The notes below the pieces were generated by a model, which was not told where the DNA came from, made no database searches, and saw only the letters and a program-made list of their open reading frames with translations. The translations under genes were made by a program, and so were the position numbers. Below are positions 1-5,924 of a DNA stretch of 10,671 nucleotides, piece by piece. The stretch's first letter is position 1. Every line of letters begins with the position of its first letter. This stretch comes from Bacillus_I endophytica_A (lineage in GTDB: Bacteria > Bacillota > Bacilli > Bacillales > Bacillaceae_H), in the NCBI RefSeq assembly GCF_026790145.1, contig NZ_JALAMS010000040.1, positions 1-10,671 on the forward strand. Direction: 5' to 3'.

Positions 1-141
1 ACAATTAAAGATGCAATCGAAAGTAAGGAAGAAAAAATGCTTCCTGGTCTTGGTGTTTTATTTGAAATCATTTGGGAACATTCAAATCGCGAGGATCAAG
101 AAGAGATGCTTTCAACCCTTGAACAAGGATTAAGTAGCTAA
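1..141 (+). CDS. sspI: Small acid-soluble spore protein I (SspI), 3' part
   Basis: The frame is open from the first base and ends at TAA 139-141, giving the last 46 residues of a short protein; the 5' end lies outside the window. The residues KMLPGLGVLFEIIW and the acidic end (EEMLSTLEQGLSS) match the minor spore protein SspI of Bacillus, which is about 70 residues long, so roughly one third is missing. Minor SASPs of this kind are made in the forespore and packaged in the dormant spore. It is the only plus-strand gene here and converges with ysdC. Its last codons (AGC TAA) form one arm of the shared terminator palindrome. Its promoter, normally forespore sigma-G dependent, is not visible. 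In B. subtilis, as I recall, sspI is separated from ysdC by the arabinose genes; here they are adjacent. Confidence 0.93.
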   Translation, partial: TIKDAIESKEEKMLPGLGVLFEIIWEHSNREDQEEMLSTLEQGLSS

Positions 142-180
142 TAAAAAAGGAGCTCATATGAGCTCCTTTTTTATTAGCTA
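135..180. terminator. Bidirectional terminator, 46-bp perfect palindrome between sspI and ysdC
   Basis: A perfect inverted repeat is centred between bases 157 and 158: every base from 135 to 157 pairs with 180 to 158. The GC-rich core AGGAGCTCATATGAGCTCCT is flanked by A6 on the left and T6 on the right, so both strands read as a stem followed by a U-tract. The outer arms contain the last codon and the stop codon of both genes (AGC TAA on each strand). Confidence 0.93.
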
Positions 181-1259
181 AATGTAATTTCATTTACTTT
201 GTCACGGTCAAGTCTCTTCACAACTTCTGTAATCAACTTCACTGTATTTTCATAATCATCACGATGAAGCATTGCAGCATGTGAGTGGATATAACGCGTT
301 GCAATTGTAATAGAAAGCGCAGGAACTCCGTTTGCTGTAAGGTGAATAGCACCAGAATCCGTTCCACCGCCTGCCATTGCATCAAACTGATACGGAATAT
401 TCAACTCATCTGCTGTATCTGTTACAAGGTCACGAAGGCCTTTATGAGAAACCATTGAAGCGTCATAAAGGATAATTTGAGGACCATTCCCCATTTTACC
501 TAATGCTTCTTTTTCTGTTACACCAGGTGTGTCTCCTGCAACCCCAACATCAACACCAAATGCAATATCAGGTTCAATTTGTGTTGCAGATGTGCGAGCA
601 CCTCGTAAACCAACCTCTTCTTGAACAGTACCAACTCCATAGACAACATTCGGATGATTTTCATTTTTTAATCCTTTTAAAACATCGATTGCAATAGCAC
701 AACCAATTCGGTTATCCCAAGCTTTTGCTAGCAACATTTTTTCATTCTGTAGCACAGTAAACTCAAAATATGGGACAACTTGGTCTCCAGGACGAACGCC
801 AAACTCTGTCGCTTCCTCTTTACTGCTTGCTCCAATGTCAATGAACATGTCTTTAATTTCAACCGGTTTTTTTCGCGCTTCTGGAGGAAGAATATGCGGT
901 GGTTTTGAACCGATAATCCCTGTCACATCTCCTTTAGAAGTAACAATTGTGACACGCTGGGCAAGCATAACTTGTGACCACCATCCTCCAACGGTTTGGA
1001 AACGAATAAATCCTTTGTCATCAATATTTGTTACCATAAAGCCGACTTCATCTAAATGACCCGCAATCATAATTTTGGGACCACTTTCATCTCCCACTTT
1101 TCTTGCAATTAAGCTTCCTAAACGATCCGTTGTCACGTCGTCTGCGTAAGATGATATGTACTTCTCCATAACGGCACGAACTTCGCGTTCATTTCCCGGA
1201 ATTCCTTTTGCGTCTGTTAAGTCTTTAAGCATTGTTAGAGTTTCATCAAGTTTAGCCAC
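174..1259 (-). CDS. ysdC: M42 family metallo-aminopeptidase YsdC
   Basis: A 361-residue cytosolic peptidase of family M42 (glutamyl aminopeptidase/TET-like). Such enzymes form large oligomers with two metal ions per active site and trim peptides. The metal and catalytic residues are all present: H68 and D70 in AGHLDEVG, D182 in WDNRIG, E214 (general base) and E215 in QEEVGLRG, D237 in VDVG and H325 in TRYIHSH. The start chosen is GTG at 1259: it has an AAGGAGG site 9 bases upstream and gives MAKLDETLTMLKDL, the length and N-terminus remembered for B. subtilis YsdC. The upstream ATG at 1295 has no ribosome binding site and would add 12 residues containing the Shine-Dalgarno sequence itself. 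It is the last gene after ysdA and the dUTPase gene, possibly with an extra promoter of its own. Confidence 0.95.
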   Translation of the reverse strand: MAKLDETLTMLKDLTDAKGIPGNEREVRAVMEKYISSYADDVTTDRLGSLIARKVGDESGPKIMIAGHLDEVGFMVTNIDDKGFIRFQTVGGWWSQVMLAQRVTIVTSKGDVTGIIGSKPPHILPPEARKKPVEIKDMFIDIGASSKEEATEFGVRPGDQVVPYFEFTVLQNEKMLLAKAWDNRIGCAIAIDVLKGLKNENHPNVVYGVGTVQEEVGLRGARTSATQIEPDIAFGVDVGVAGDTPGVTEKEALGKMGNGPQIILYDASMVSHKGLRDLVTDTADELNIPYQFDAMAGGGTDSGAIHLTANGVPALSITIATRYIHSHAAMLHRDDYENTVKLITEVVKRLDRDKVNEITFS

Positions 1260-1268
1260 CCTGTTCAG

Positions 1269-1275
1269 CCTCCTT
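1269..1275 (-). promoter_or_regulatory. Ribosome binding site that fixes the ysdC GTG start
   Basis: AAGGAGG on the minus strand, 9 bases before GTG 1259-1257. It lies inside the open frame that begins at ATG 1295, which argues against the longer protein. Confidence 0.85.
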
Positions 1276-1284
1276 AAAGGTAAA

Positions 1285-1310
1285 TTCTTTTTCATTATAT
1301 CGAAAAAGAA
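1285..1310 (-). promoter_or_regulatory. Possible ysdC promoter inside a hairpin
   Basis: A perfect 9-bp inverted repeat (1285-1293 with 1302-1310) has the loop GATATAAT on the minus strand. The loop contains an exact -10 hexamer, TATAAT (1299-1294). The -35 at 17-18 bases is poor (TAGAAT or TTAGAA, three matches of six). No U-tract follows on the minus strand, so a terminator is less likely. It could supply ysdC with extra transcription, or the hairpin may protect the mRNA 3' end of the gene before it. Confidence 0.35.
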
Positions 1311-1319
1311 CTTTTTATT

Positions 1320-1808
1320 CTAATATCCTTGCTCTTGACGCTTAAAATTTTCTTCGTTTTTCTCTAAATATGCACGTTTGATATCCTCAGCCGAAAAGCC
1401 TAGAAGATAGCCAAGCTGTAAATAAGACGAGAACATTGCCTCATAGTGCTGTTCCTCTTGATTGACTTGAAAGGCAGAAATGGTTTGATATGCGTATAAA
1501 AACTGCTCATTTATATTATTGTCATTTTCTTCTTTTTTAAAATCTTTTTCTTGGTCAATATTTATTTCAAGTCCTAGAGAAAGAATGAAATGGATTCCGT
1601 CTACATACTCTTCTAAGATTACTTCTCGTTCTGCCGGTTTCTTTAAACTCCAAAATTTAAAGCAGCGCGTCTCATTTGCAAGCTCTCCTAATTCCACAAG
1701 AAGAGCTAGCGTTTTACGTTGAATTAATGATTCTTCCTGTAACCCGTGTTTTTGCTCAATATGTGTATCAAGCTCGCGTTGCATTGAAAATAACTGTGTA
1801 AAGTTCAT
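1320..1808 (-). CDS. dUTP diphosphatase, dimeric all-alpha type (dUTPase_2 family)
   Basis: A 162-residue protein that should hydrolyse dUTP to dUMP and pyrophosphate, keeping uracil out of DNA and feeding dTMP synthesis. It belongs to the dimeric all-alpha MazG-like dUTPase superfamily, not to the trimeric Dut family. The signature is clear: E39-x-x-E42 in VELGELANETRCFKFWS, followed by E67-x-x-D70 in LEEYVDGIHFILSLG, the two metal-binding motifs on adjacent helices. The start ATG at 1808 has AAGGAGA 7 bases upstream. It begins 15 bases after the ysdA stop and ends 60 bases before the ysdC start, so it is probably the middle gene of a ysdA-dUTPase-ysdC unit. As I recall, B. subtilis has ysdB at this place and its known dUTPases (YncF, YosS) are of the trimeric type. 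Such all-alpha dUTPases are also common in phages, but nothing else phage-like is nearby. Confidence 0.85.
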   Translation of the reverse strand: MNFTQLFSMQRELDTHIEQKHGLQEESLIQRKTLALLVELGELANETRCFKFWSLKKPAEREVILEEYVDGIHFILSLGLEINIDQEKDFKKEENDNNINEQFLYAYQTISAFQVNQEEQHYEAMFSSYLQLGYLLGFSAEDIKRAYLEKNEENFKRQEQGY

Positions 1809-1823
1809 AAAGTATTCTCCTTT

Positions 1824-2075
1824 TTATTTCAATATTATGTAGATAAAAGCAATGTGAAACACCATAAAAAGCGGAAAACCAACTGTAAAACTTGGATGTT
1901 TCGTTTTGTGACGATAAGTGTACATCCCAATGATTCCGCCAAGTGCTCCTCCAAGCAGGGCGATTAGAAAAAGCGTTTTTTCTGAAATTCGCCAAGCATG
2001 CTGTTTGGCTCTTTTTTTATCTTCTCTCATTATGAGTAAGCCAATTATATTTACAATGACATAATAAATTACCAT
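1824..2075 (-). CDS. ysdA: DUF1294 membrane protein YsdA
   Basis: An 83-residue membrane protein of the DUF1294 family; the biochemical role is not known. Three hydrophobic segments are visible: about residues 2-16, 34-52 (rich in Gly, LIALLGGALGGIIGM) and 63-82. The family signature follows: a basic stretch DKKRAKQHAWRISEKT between segments one and two, and YRHKTKHPSF between two and three. The start chosen is ATG at 2075, because AAGGAGT lies 5 bases upstream and the protein then has the usual length. The open frame continues to 2162, but the extra 29 residues run through the predicted promoter and the hairpin at 2093-2129 and do not resemble the family. It follows the rplT terminator and opens the small operon that continues with the dUTPase gene 15 bases later. 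Confidence 0.88.
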   Translation of the reverse strand: MVIYYVIVNIIGLLIMREDKKRAKQHAWRISEKTLFLIALLGGALGGIIGMYTYRHKTKHPSFTVGFPLFMVFHIAFIYIILK

Positions 2076-2092
2076 ATATAACTCCTTAATAG

Positions 2093-2131
2093 AAAAGCTC
2101 TCCTCTTCATTATAAAGAGCAGAGCTTTTTT
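2093..2131 (+). terminator. Hairpin with U-tract on the plus strand, upstream of ysdA
   Basis: AAAAGCTCT (2093-2101) pairs with AGAGCTTTT (2121-2129). After one mismatched base, CTCTT (2103-2107) pairs with AAGAG (2115-2119); the loop is 7 bases. A run of six T (2126-2131) follows on the plus strand, so it would stop antisense transcription heading into rplT. On the minus strand the same repeat holds the ysdA -10 box in its loop and has a poorer T-run. Confidence 0.45.
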
Positions 2132-2138
2132 CGTCCAA
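2109..2138 (-). promoter_or_regulatory. Sigma-A-type promoter for ysdA-dUTPase-ysdC
   Basis: On the minus strand TTGGAC (2138-2133), an 18-base spacer and a perfect TATAAT (2114-2109). It directly follows the U-tract of the rplT terminator. Transcription would start near 2102, leaving a short leader before the ysdA AAGGAGT site. Confidence 0.6.
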
Positions 2139-2140
2139 AT

Positions 2141-2166
2141 AAAAAAGGTGCCGCTTGGACACCTTT
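2141..2166 (-). terminator. Terminator of the infC-rpmI-rplT operon
   Basis: On the minus strand AAAGGTG (2166-2160) pairs with CACCTTT (2150-2144) around a 9-base loop and runs into TTTTTT. It begins 3 bases after the rplT stop codon. Confidence 0.85.
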
Positions 2167-2169
2167 ATA

Positions 2170-2529
2170 TTATTTGTTTAGTTGAGCTTTTGCAGCGTTT
2201 GCTAATTCAGCAAATGATTTCTCATCAGTGATAGCTAGGTCTGCTAGCATTTTACGGTTAACTTCGATACCAGCTAGTTTAAGACCATGCATTAAACGGC
2301 TGTAAGAAAGACCGTTTGTACGTGCAGCCGCATTGATACGTGTGATCCATAGTTTACGGAAGTCACGTTTCTTTTGACGACGGTCACGGTATGCATACAT
2401 TAGAGATTTCATAACTTGTTGATTTGCTACTTTATATAAACGATGTTTAGAACCGAAAAAACCTTTAGCTAACTTAAGTACTCTTTTGCGACGACGACGC
2501 GTCACTGTTCCGCCTTTTACGCGTGGCAT
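2170..2529 (-). CDS. rplT: 50S ribosomal protein L20
   Basis: A 119-residue L20, the normal length. L20 binds 23S rRNA early in assembly of the large subunit. The N-terminal third is the typical very basic extension (MPRVKGGTVTRRRRKRVLKLAKGFFGSKHRLYKVAN), followed by the helical domain with YAYRDRRQKKRDFRKLWITRINAAAR and NGLSYSRLMHGLKLAGIEVNRKMLADLA. The start ATG at 2529 has AGGAGGG about 8 bases upstream. It is the last gene of infC-rpmI-rplT and is followed at once by a terminator. In B. subtilis, L20 represses its own operon by binding the infC leader and causing early termination; the leader seen here at 3311-3523 is built to allow the same. Confidence 0.98.
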   Translation of the reverse strand: MPRVKGGTVTRRRRKRVLKLAKGFFGSKHRLYKVANQQVMKSLMYAYRDRRQKKRDFRKLWITRINAAARTNGLSYSRLMHGLKLAGIEVNRKMLADLAITDEKSFAELANAAKAQLNK

Positions 2530-2560
2530 AATAATTCCCTCCTGTGTATCTAACTATAAA

Positions 2561-2761
2561 TTACTTAACGTTGTGTAATAATTGGTTGATGCGTTTGTAG
2601 TCTCCAGAGCTTACAAGAGCACCCTTGCGTAGTTTACGCTTTTGTTTTGTTGATTTGTTTGCAAATAAGTGACTTGTGTAACCGTGAGAACGTTTAAGTT
2701 TACCAGATCCAGTTTTCTTGAAACGTTTTGCAGCTCCACGATGTGTTTTCATTTTTGGCAT
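2561..2761 (-). CDS. rpmI: 50S ribosomal protein L35
   Basis: A 66-residue, strongly basic L35 of normal length, a component of the large ribosomal subunit. It starts MPKMKTHRGAAKRFKKTGSGKLKRSHGYTSH, the family signature, and ends KRINQLLHNVK. The start ATG at 2761 has GAGGAGG about 9 bases upstream. It lies 30 bases after infC and 31 before rplT, in the conserved infC-rpmI-rplT order, with no terminator or promoter in the gaps. It therefore shares the attenuation control of the infC leader. Confidence 0.98.
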   Translation of the reverse strand: MPKMKTHRGAAKRFKKTGSGKLKRSHGYTSHLFANKSTKQKRKLRKGALVSSGDYKRINQLLHNVK

Positions 2762-2791
2762 GAGATGTTCCTCCTCATCTAATTTTAAAAA

Positions 2792-3310
2792 TTATTTATC
2801 CGTCTTAGGCGTAAGCACAAGAAACATGCTACGACCGTCCATTTTCGGAGCAGATTCTACAGCAGCAATATCTGCACATTCTTCTGAAAAACGGTCAAGT
2901 ACACGCTGACCAATCTCTTTATGAGTAATGGCGCGACCTTTAAAACGAATAGCCGCTTTTACTTTATCACCTTTTGATAAAAACTTGCGTGCATTGCGAA
3001 GCTTTGTATTGAAATCATGTTCATCAATAGAAGGGCTCAAACGAACCTCTTTCACATTGATCACTTTTTGATTTTTACGTGCTTCTTTTTCTTTCTTTTG
3101 TTGCTCGAAGCGGTATTTACCATAATCCATAATACGGCATACCGGTGGCTTTGCGTTTGGCGCAACTAGCACTAGATCTAAGTTTACACGACCTGCCATT
3201 TCAAGCGCTTCTTGTTTAGATTTAATTCCGGCTTGATCTCCGTTTTGATCGATTAAGCGTACCTCACGAGCGCGGATGCTCTCATTGATTAAAGTGTTAT
3301 CCTTGCTAAT
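2792..3310 (-). CDS. infC: Translation initiation factor IF-3, start codon ATT
   Basis: A 172-residue IF3. It binds the 30S subunit, blocks 50S joining and rejects wrong start codons and initiator pairings. The N-terminal domain holds INESIRAREVRLIDQNGDQ and NAKPPVCRIMDYGK; a lysine-rich linker lies around 71-88; the C-terminal domain holds EVRLSPSIDEHDFNTKLRNARKFL and RFKGRAITHKEIGQ. No ATG, GTG or TTG lies at the family's N-terminus. The only fitting start is ATT at 3310: GGAGGTGG lies 9 bases before it, and the protein (M)SKDNTLINE then matches the Bacillus one in length. The frame stays open to an ATG at 3517, but those 69 residues are leader RNA. IF3 discriminates against such codons, so the start allows self-limitation of synthesis, as shown for the AUU start of E. 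coli infC. First gene of infC-rpmI-rplT. Confidence 0.95.
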   Translation of the reverse strand: MSKDNTLINESIRAREVRLIDQNGDQAGIKSKQEALEMAGRVNLDLVLVAPNAKPPVCRIMDYGKYRFEQQKKEKEARKNQKVINVKEVRLSPSIDEHDFNTKLRNARKFLSKGDKVKAAIRFKGRAITHKEIGQRVLDRFSEECADIAAVESAPKMDGRSMFLVLTPKTDK

Positions 3311-3523
3311 AAGTAGCCACCTCCAAGGTTTTATAGGGAATACGTTTGGGATTGAAGCACTCTGTTGATAGTAGTCAATAAAAAACGTGTGAGCACAGAG
3401 CACCCACACGTCAGCTTTTATATTATCATAAAAGTTGTGTTGAAACCTATCAACTGCAAAAGATGCGTCAATCAGGTGAGAAGCGGGTGCCTCTTCTTTC
3501 CACAAACAAGTATTCAATTTACC
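3311..3523 (-). ncRNA. L20-type attenuator leader of infC-rpmI-rplT
   Basis: About 210 bases of leader between the proximal promoter and infC. A terminator is visible: ACGTGTG (3411-3405) pairs with CACACGT (3391-3385), then a T-run (3385-3380). An upstream segment AGAGGCACCC (3494-3485) can pair with GGGTGCTCT (3405-3397), which overlaps the 5' arm and loop of the terminator, so it is the likely antiterminator partner (one bulged G). A second long-range helix, GTTGATAG with CTATCAAC (3371-3364), would enclose the terminator. In B. subtilis, excess L20 binds the leader of this operon and promotes termination; assigning that mechanism here rests on the conserved operon and this layout. Confidence 0.8.
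3380..3411 (-). terminator. Attenuator terminator in the infC leader
   Basis: On the minus strand a 7-bp stem, ACGTGTG with CACACGT, is followed by TTTTTT ATT. It lies 70 bases before the infC start, inside the leader, so it acts as a regulatory stop and not as the end of thrS. Confidence 0.8.
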
Positions 3524-3529
3524 TTAGAA

Positions 3530-3559
3530 ATCATATCACATCTCAACTGAGCATGTCAA
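3530..3559 (-). promoter_or_regulatory. Proximal sigma-A promoter of infC
   Basis: On the minus strand a perfect TTGACA (3559-3554), an 18-base spacer and TATGAT (3535-3530). A TG one base before the -10 makes it an extended -10 box. Transcription would start near 3523. Confidence 0.8.
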
Positions 3560-3587
3560 CAAATTGCTTTAAAGTGCAACAAAAACT

Positions 3588-3616
3588 ATTTTAGCAGAGC
3601 ACTCAAAAATATGCAA
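3588..3616 (-). promoter_or_regulatory. Distal sigma-A-type promoter of infC
   Basis: On the minus strand TTGCAT (3616-3611), a 17-base spacer and TAAAAT (3593-3588), starting 18 bases after the thrS stop. It would start near 3581 and lengthen the leader by about 58 bases. No terminator was found between thrS and this promoter, so readthrough from thrS into infC is also possible. Confidence 0.55.
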
Positions 3617-3633
3617 CAATTTTTATCAATAAA

Positions 3634-5577
3634 TTACTTTCCTTTTTGTTCAACTTCGTTTTTAAGAGCTGAAAGGAAGGATTCAAAGCTTACTGTTTCT
3701 GACTTTTGCTCACCGTATTTTCGAACGTTTACAGCTTTCTCATCACGTTCTTTGTCTCCTACAACAAGCATGTATGGAATCTTTTGCATTTGAGCTTCAC
3801 GAATCTTATATCCCATTTTTTCATCACGCTCATCAATTTCAACACGTAATCCTGCTTGACGAAGCTCATCTTCAATTTGTTTTGCATACTCTAAATGCAC
3901 GTCAGGTGATACAGGAATGACTTTTGCTTGAACAGGAGCAAGCCAAGTTGGAAATGCACCTTTATACTCTTCAATAAGGAAAGCAACAAAACGTTCCATT
4001 GTTGATACAACTCCACGGTGGATAACGACAGGACGATGCTGTTTGCCATCTTCTCCAATGTAAGTTAAATCAAAACGCTCTGGAAGTAAAAAGTCAAGCT
4101 GAACAGTTGAAAGTGTTTCGTCTTTGCCAAGAGCTGTACGAACCTGAACGTCTAGCTTAGGACCATAGAAAGCTGCTTCTCCTTCTGCTTCATAGTAATC
4201 AAGCTCAAGATAGTCCATCGCTTCTTTAAGAAGAGTTTGAGCTTTGTTCCACATTTCGTCATCATCATAATACTTTTCTGTATCTTCAGGATCACGGTAA
4301 GAAAGACGGAATGAGTAGTCGTTTAATCCAAAGTCTTGATATACTTCTTGAATTAGACGAACAACACGAACGAACTCATCTTTAATTTGGTCCGGACGAA
4401 CAAAAACGTGAGCATCATTAAGCGTCATACCTCGAACACGTTGAAGTCCTGAAAGCGCTCCAGACATTTCATATCTATGCATTGTTCCAAGCTCCGCAAT
4501 ACGAATTGGAAGTTCGCGATAGCTATGAATATCCTGTTTATAAATCATCATGTGATGCGGGCAGTTCATCGGGCGAAGAACAAGCTGTTCATTGTCCATT
4601 TCCATAACAGGGAACATATCGTCTTGATAGTGATCCCAGTGACCAGATGTTTTATATAGTTCACTGCTTGCAAGAACTGGAGTGTATACATGGTCATAGC
4701 CAAGACGCTCTTCTTTATCTACGATATAACGTTCAATAATACGACGAATTGTTGCACCTTTTGGCATCCAAAGCGGCAGGCCTTGTCCAACTTTTTGAAC
4801 GTTTGCAAATAGGTTTAATTCTTTACCAATTTTACGATGATCACGTTCTTTTGCTTCTTCAAGAAGACGCATATGTTCTTTCAGTTCATCTTTTGTAAAG
4901 AACGCTGTTCCATAAATGCGTTGAAGCATTTTATTTTTGCTATCTCCACGCCAGTAAGCTCCTGCTAAACTTAGAAGTTTGAACACTTTAATCTTGCTTG
5001 TTGAAGGTACGTGTACACCGCGACAAAGATCAAAGAATTCGCCTTGACGGTAAATAGACACTGTTTCATCTGCTGGAATAGCATCTAAAAGCTCAAGCTT
5101 TAAGTTGTCACCAATCTCAGCAAACATTTTGTTTGCTTCATCACGAGATACTTCTTCGCGAACGATTTGTAAGTTTTCATCCACAATTTTTTGCATCTCT
5201 TTTTCAATCTTAGGTAAGTCTTCAGGTGTAATAGATTCTTCCATATCGATGTCGTAGTAGAACCCACTTTCAATAACTGGACCAACGCCAAGTTTAACAT
5301 CATTACCATATAAGCGTTTAATAGCTTGAGCCATTAAATGAGCTGTACTGTGACGAAGAATTTCAAGCGCTTCTTTTGAACCTTGTGTTAAGATTTCAAT
5401 TTTTCCATCTTCTTGAATTGGGGCTGTTAAGTCAATTTCTTTTCCATTTATTTTACCTGCAATTGCTTTTTTGCGAAGTCCAGGACTAATTGAAAAAGCT
5501 ACATCCTCTGTTGTTGTTCCCACTTCGAATTCTTTTACTGATCCATCTGGGAATGTTAACTTTCTTACTTCCGCCAT
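3634..5577 (-). CDS. thrS: Threonyl-tRNA synthetase
   Basis: A 647-residue class II synthetase that charges tRNA-Thr. In order: TGS domain (about 3-64); editing domain with H76-x3-H80 (RHSTAHLMA) and C185-x3-H189 (DLCRGVH), which removes mischarged serine; catalytic core with motif 2 (R368-x-E370, MHRYEMSGALSGLQRVRG) and motif 3 (R529, HRGVVSTMERF); zinc ligands C339 (RPMNCPHH), H390 (NDAH) and H520 (VVIHRG); C-terminal anticodon-binding domain (about 550-640). All key residues are present. The start chosen is ATG 5577, 8 bases after AAAAGGAG; the frame reaches back to a GTG at 5586 that lies inside this ribosome binding site. It is preceded by a threonine T-box leader and its own promoter and has no clear terminator before infC. 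Confidence 0.97.
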   Translation of the reverse strand: MAEVRKLTFPDGSVKEFEVGTTTEDVAFSISPGLRKKAIAGKINGKEIDLTAPIQEDGKIEILTQGSKEALEILRHSTAHLMAQAIKRLYGNDVKLGVGPVIESGFYYDIDMEESITPEDLPKIEKEMQKIVDENLQIVREEVSRDEANKMFAEIGDNLKLELLDAIPADETVSIYRQGEFFDLCRGVHVPSTSKIKVFKLLSLAGAYWRGDSKNKMLQRIYGTAFFTKDELKEHMRLLEEAKERDHRKIGKELNLFANVQKVGQGLPLWMPKGATIRRIIERYIVDKEERLGYDHVYTPVLASSELYKTSGHWDHYQDDMFPVMEMDNEQLVLRPMNCPHHMMIYKQDIHSYRELPIRIAELGTMHRYEMSGALSGLQRVRGMTLNDAHVFVRPDQIKDEFVRVVRLIQEVYQDFGLNDYSFRLSYRDPEDTEKYYDDDEMWNKAQTLLKEAMDYLELDYYEAEGEAAFYGPKLDVQVRTALGKDETLSTVQLDFLLPERFDLTYIGEDGKQHRPVVIHRGVVSTMERFVAFLIEEYKGAFPTWLAPVQAKVIPVSPDVHLEYAKQIEDELRQAGLRVEIDERDEKMGYKIREAQMQKIPYMLVVGDKERDEKAVNVRKYGEQKSETVSFESFLSALKNEVEQKGK

Positions 5578-5586
5578 TTCGGTCAC

Positions 5587-5889
5587 TCCTTTTAAATGTA
5601 AAAAATAAAAAACTCGTCCCTAAAAAAAGGGACGAGTTATGTATATAATCATCGTGGTTCCACCCTTGTTTCTGCTCATGCAAAATAACCGCACTAGAAC
5701 AGCTCCAAGTGTTGATAACGGGGGCTCCCGTCAGCAATTAATAAAGCACATGCTCGTTCACTACTGAAGTTTAGAGGTGGTAAACATATGAATCGTGTTA
5801 GGAAGCTCACAGCTTTATCTTCCCTCTCTGCAAACCGTATTGCATACGTTCGTGTCCTCATCATTACTTTTGTTATTTAAAAAATGTAC
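5587..5889 (-). ncRNA. T-box leader of thrS, threonine specifier ACC
   Basis: A roughly 300-base leader that senses uncharged tRNA-Thr. The T-box itself, AGGGTGGAACCACG, lies at 5666-5653 on the minus strand. Stem I can be traced: GAGG (5859-5856) pairs with CCTC (5777-5774), and CGTATG (5848-5843) with CATATG (5790-5785). The internal loop between them is the specifier loop; its 3' side reads TTT ACC A, so the specifier is the threonine codon ACC (5781-5779), to be read by tRNA-Thr(GGU). The terminator follows at 5638-5601. When uncharged tRNA pairs with specifier and T-box, the antiterminator forms and thrS is transcribed. Confidence 0.93.
5601..5638 (-). terminator. T-box regulated terminator before thrS
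   Basis: On the minus strand AACTCGTCCC (5638-5629) pairs perfectly with GGGACGAGTT (5620-5611) around an 8-base loop and is followed by a T-rich run. It lies 14 bases after the T-box motif. Confidence 0.93.
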
Positions 5890-5895
5890 GTTCCT

Positions 5896-5924
5896 ATTAT
5901 AAGAATAATCCTGTCGTAAATCAA
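5896..5924 (-). promoter_or_regulatory. Sigma-A promoter of thrS
   Basis: On the minus strand TTGATT (5924-5919), a 17-base spacer and a perfect TATAAT (5901-5896). The -35 hexamer contains the TGA stop codon of ytxC. Transcription would start near 5889, just before T-box stem I. Confidence 0.8.

Noticed and set aside
503..1059. Open frames on the plus strand opposite ysdC (503-697 and 835-1059)
   Set aside because: They lie antisense to a well-conserved gene, have no family resemblance and low-complexity composition (for example Gln/His/Leu-rich).
2076..2162. N-terminal extension of ysdA to 2162
   Set aside because: It would run through the predicted promoter and hairpin, has no ribosome binding site at the start, and DUF1294 proteins begin with the first membrane segment.
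3311..3517. N-terminal extension of infC to an ATG at 3517
   Set aside because: The 69 added residues translate the attenuator leader, have no IF3 similarity, and the ATT at 3310 has a proper ribosome binding site.
5486..5737. Minus-strand open frame across the T-box leader
   Set aside because: It reads through the T-box, terminator and thrS start in another frame; the RNA signals explain the sequence.
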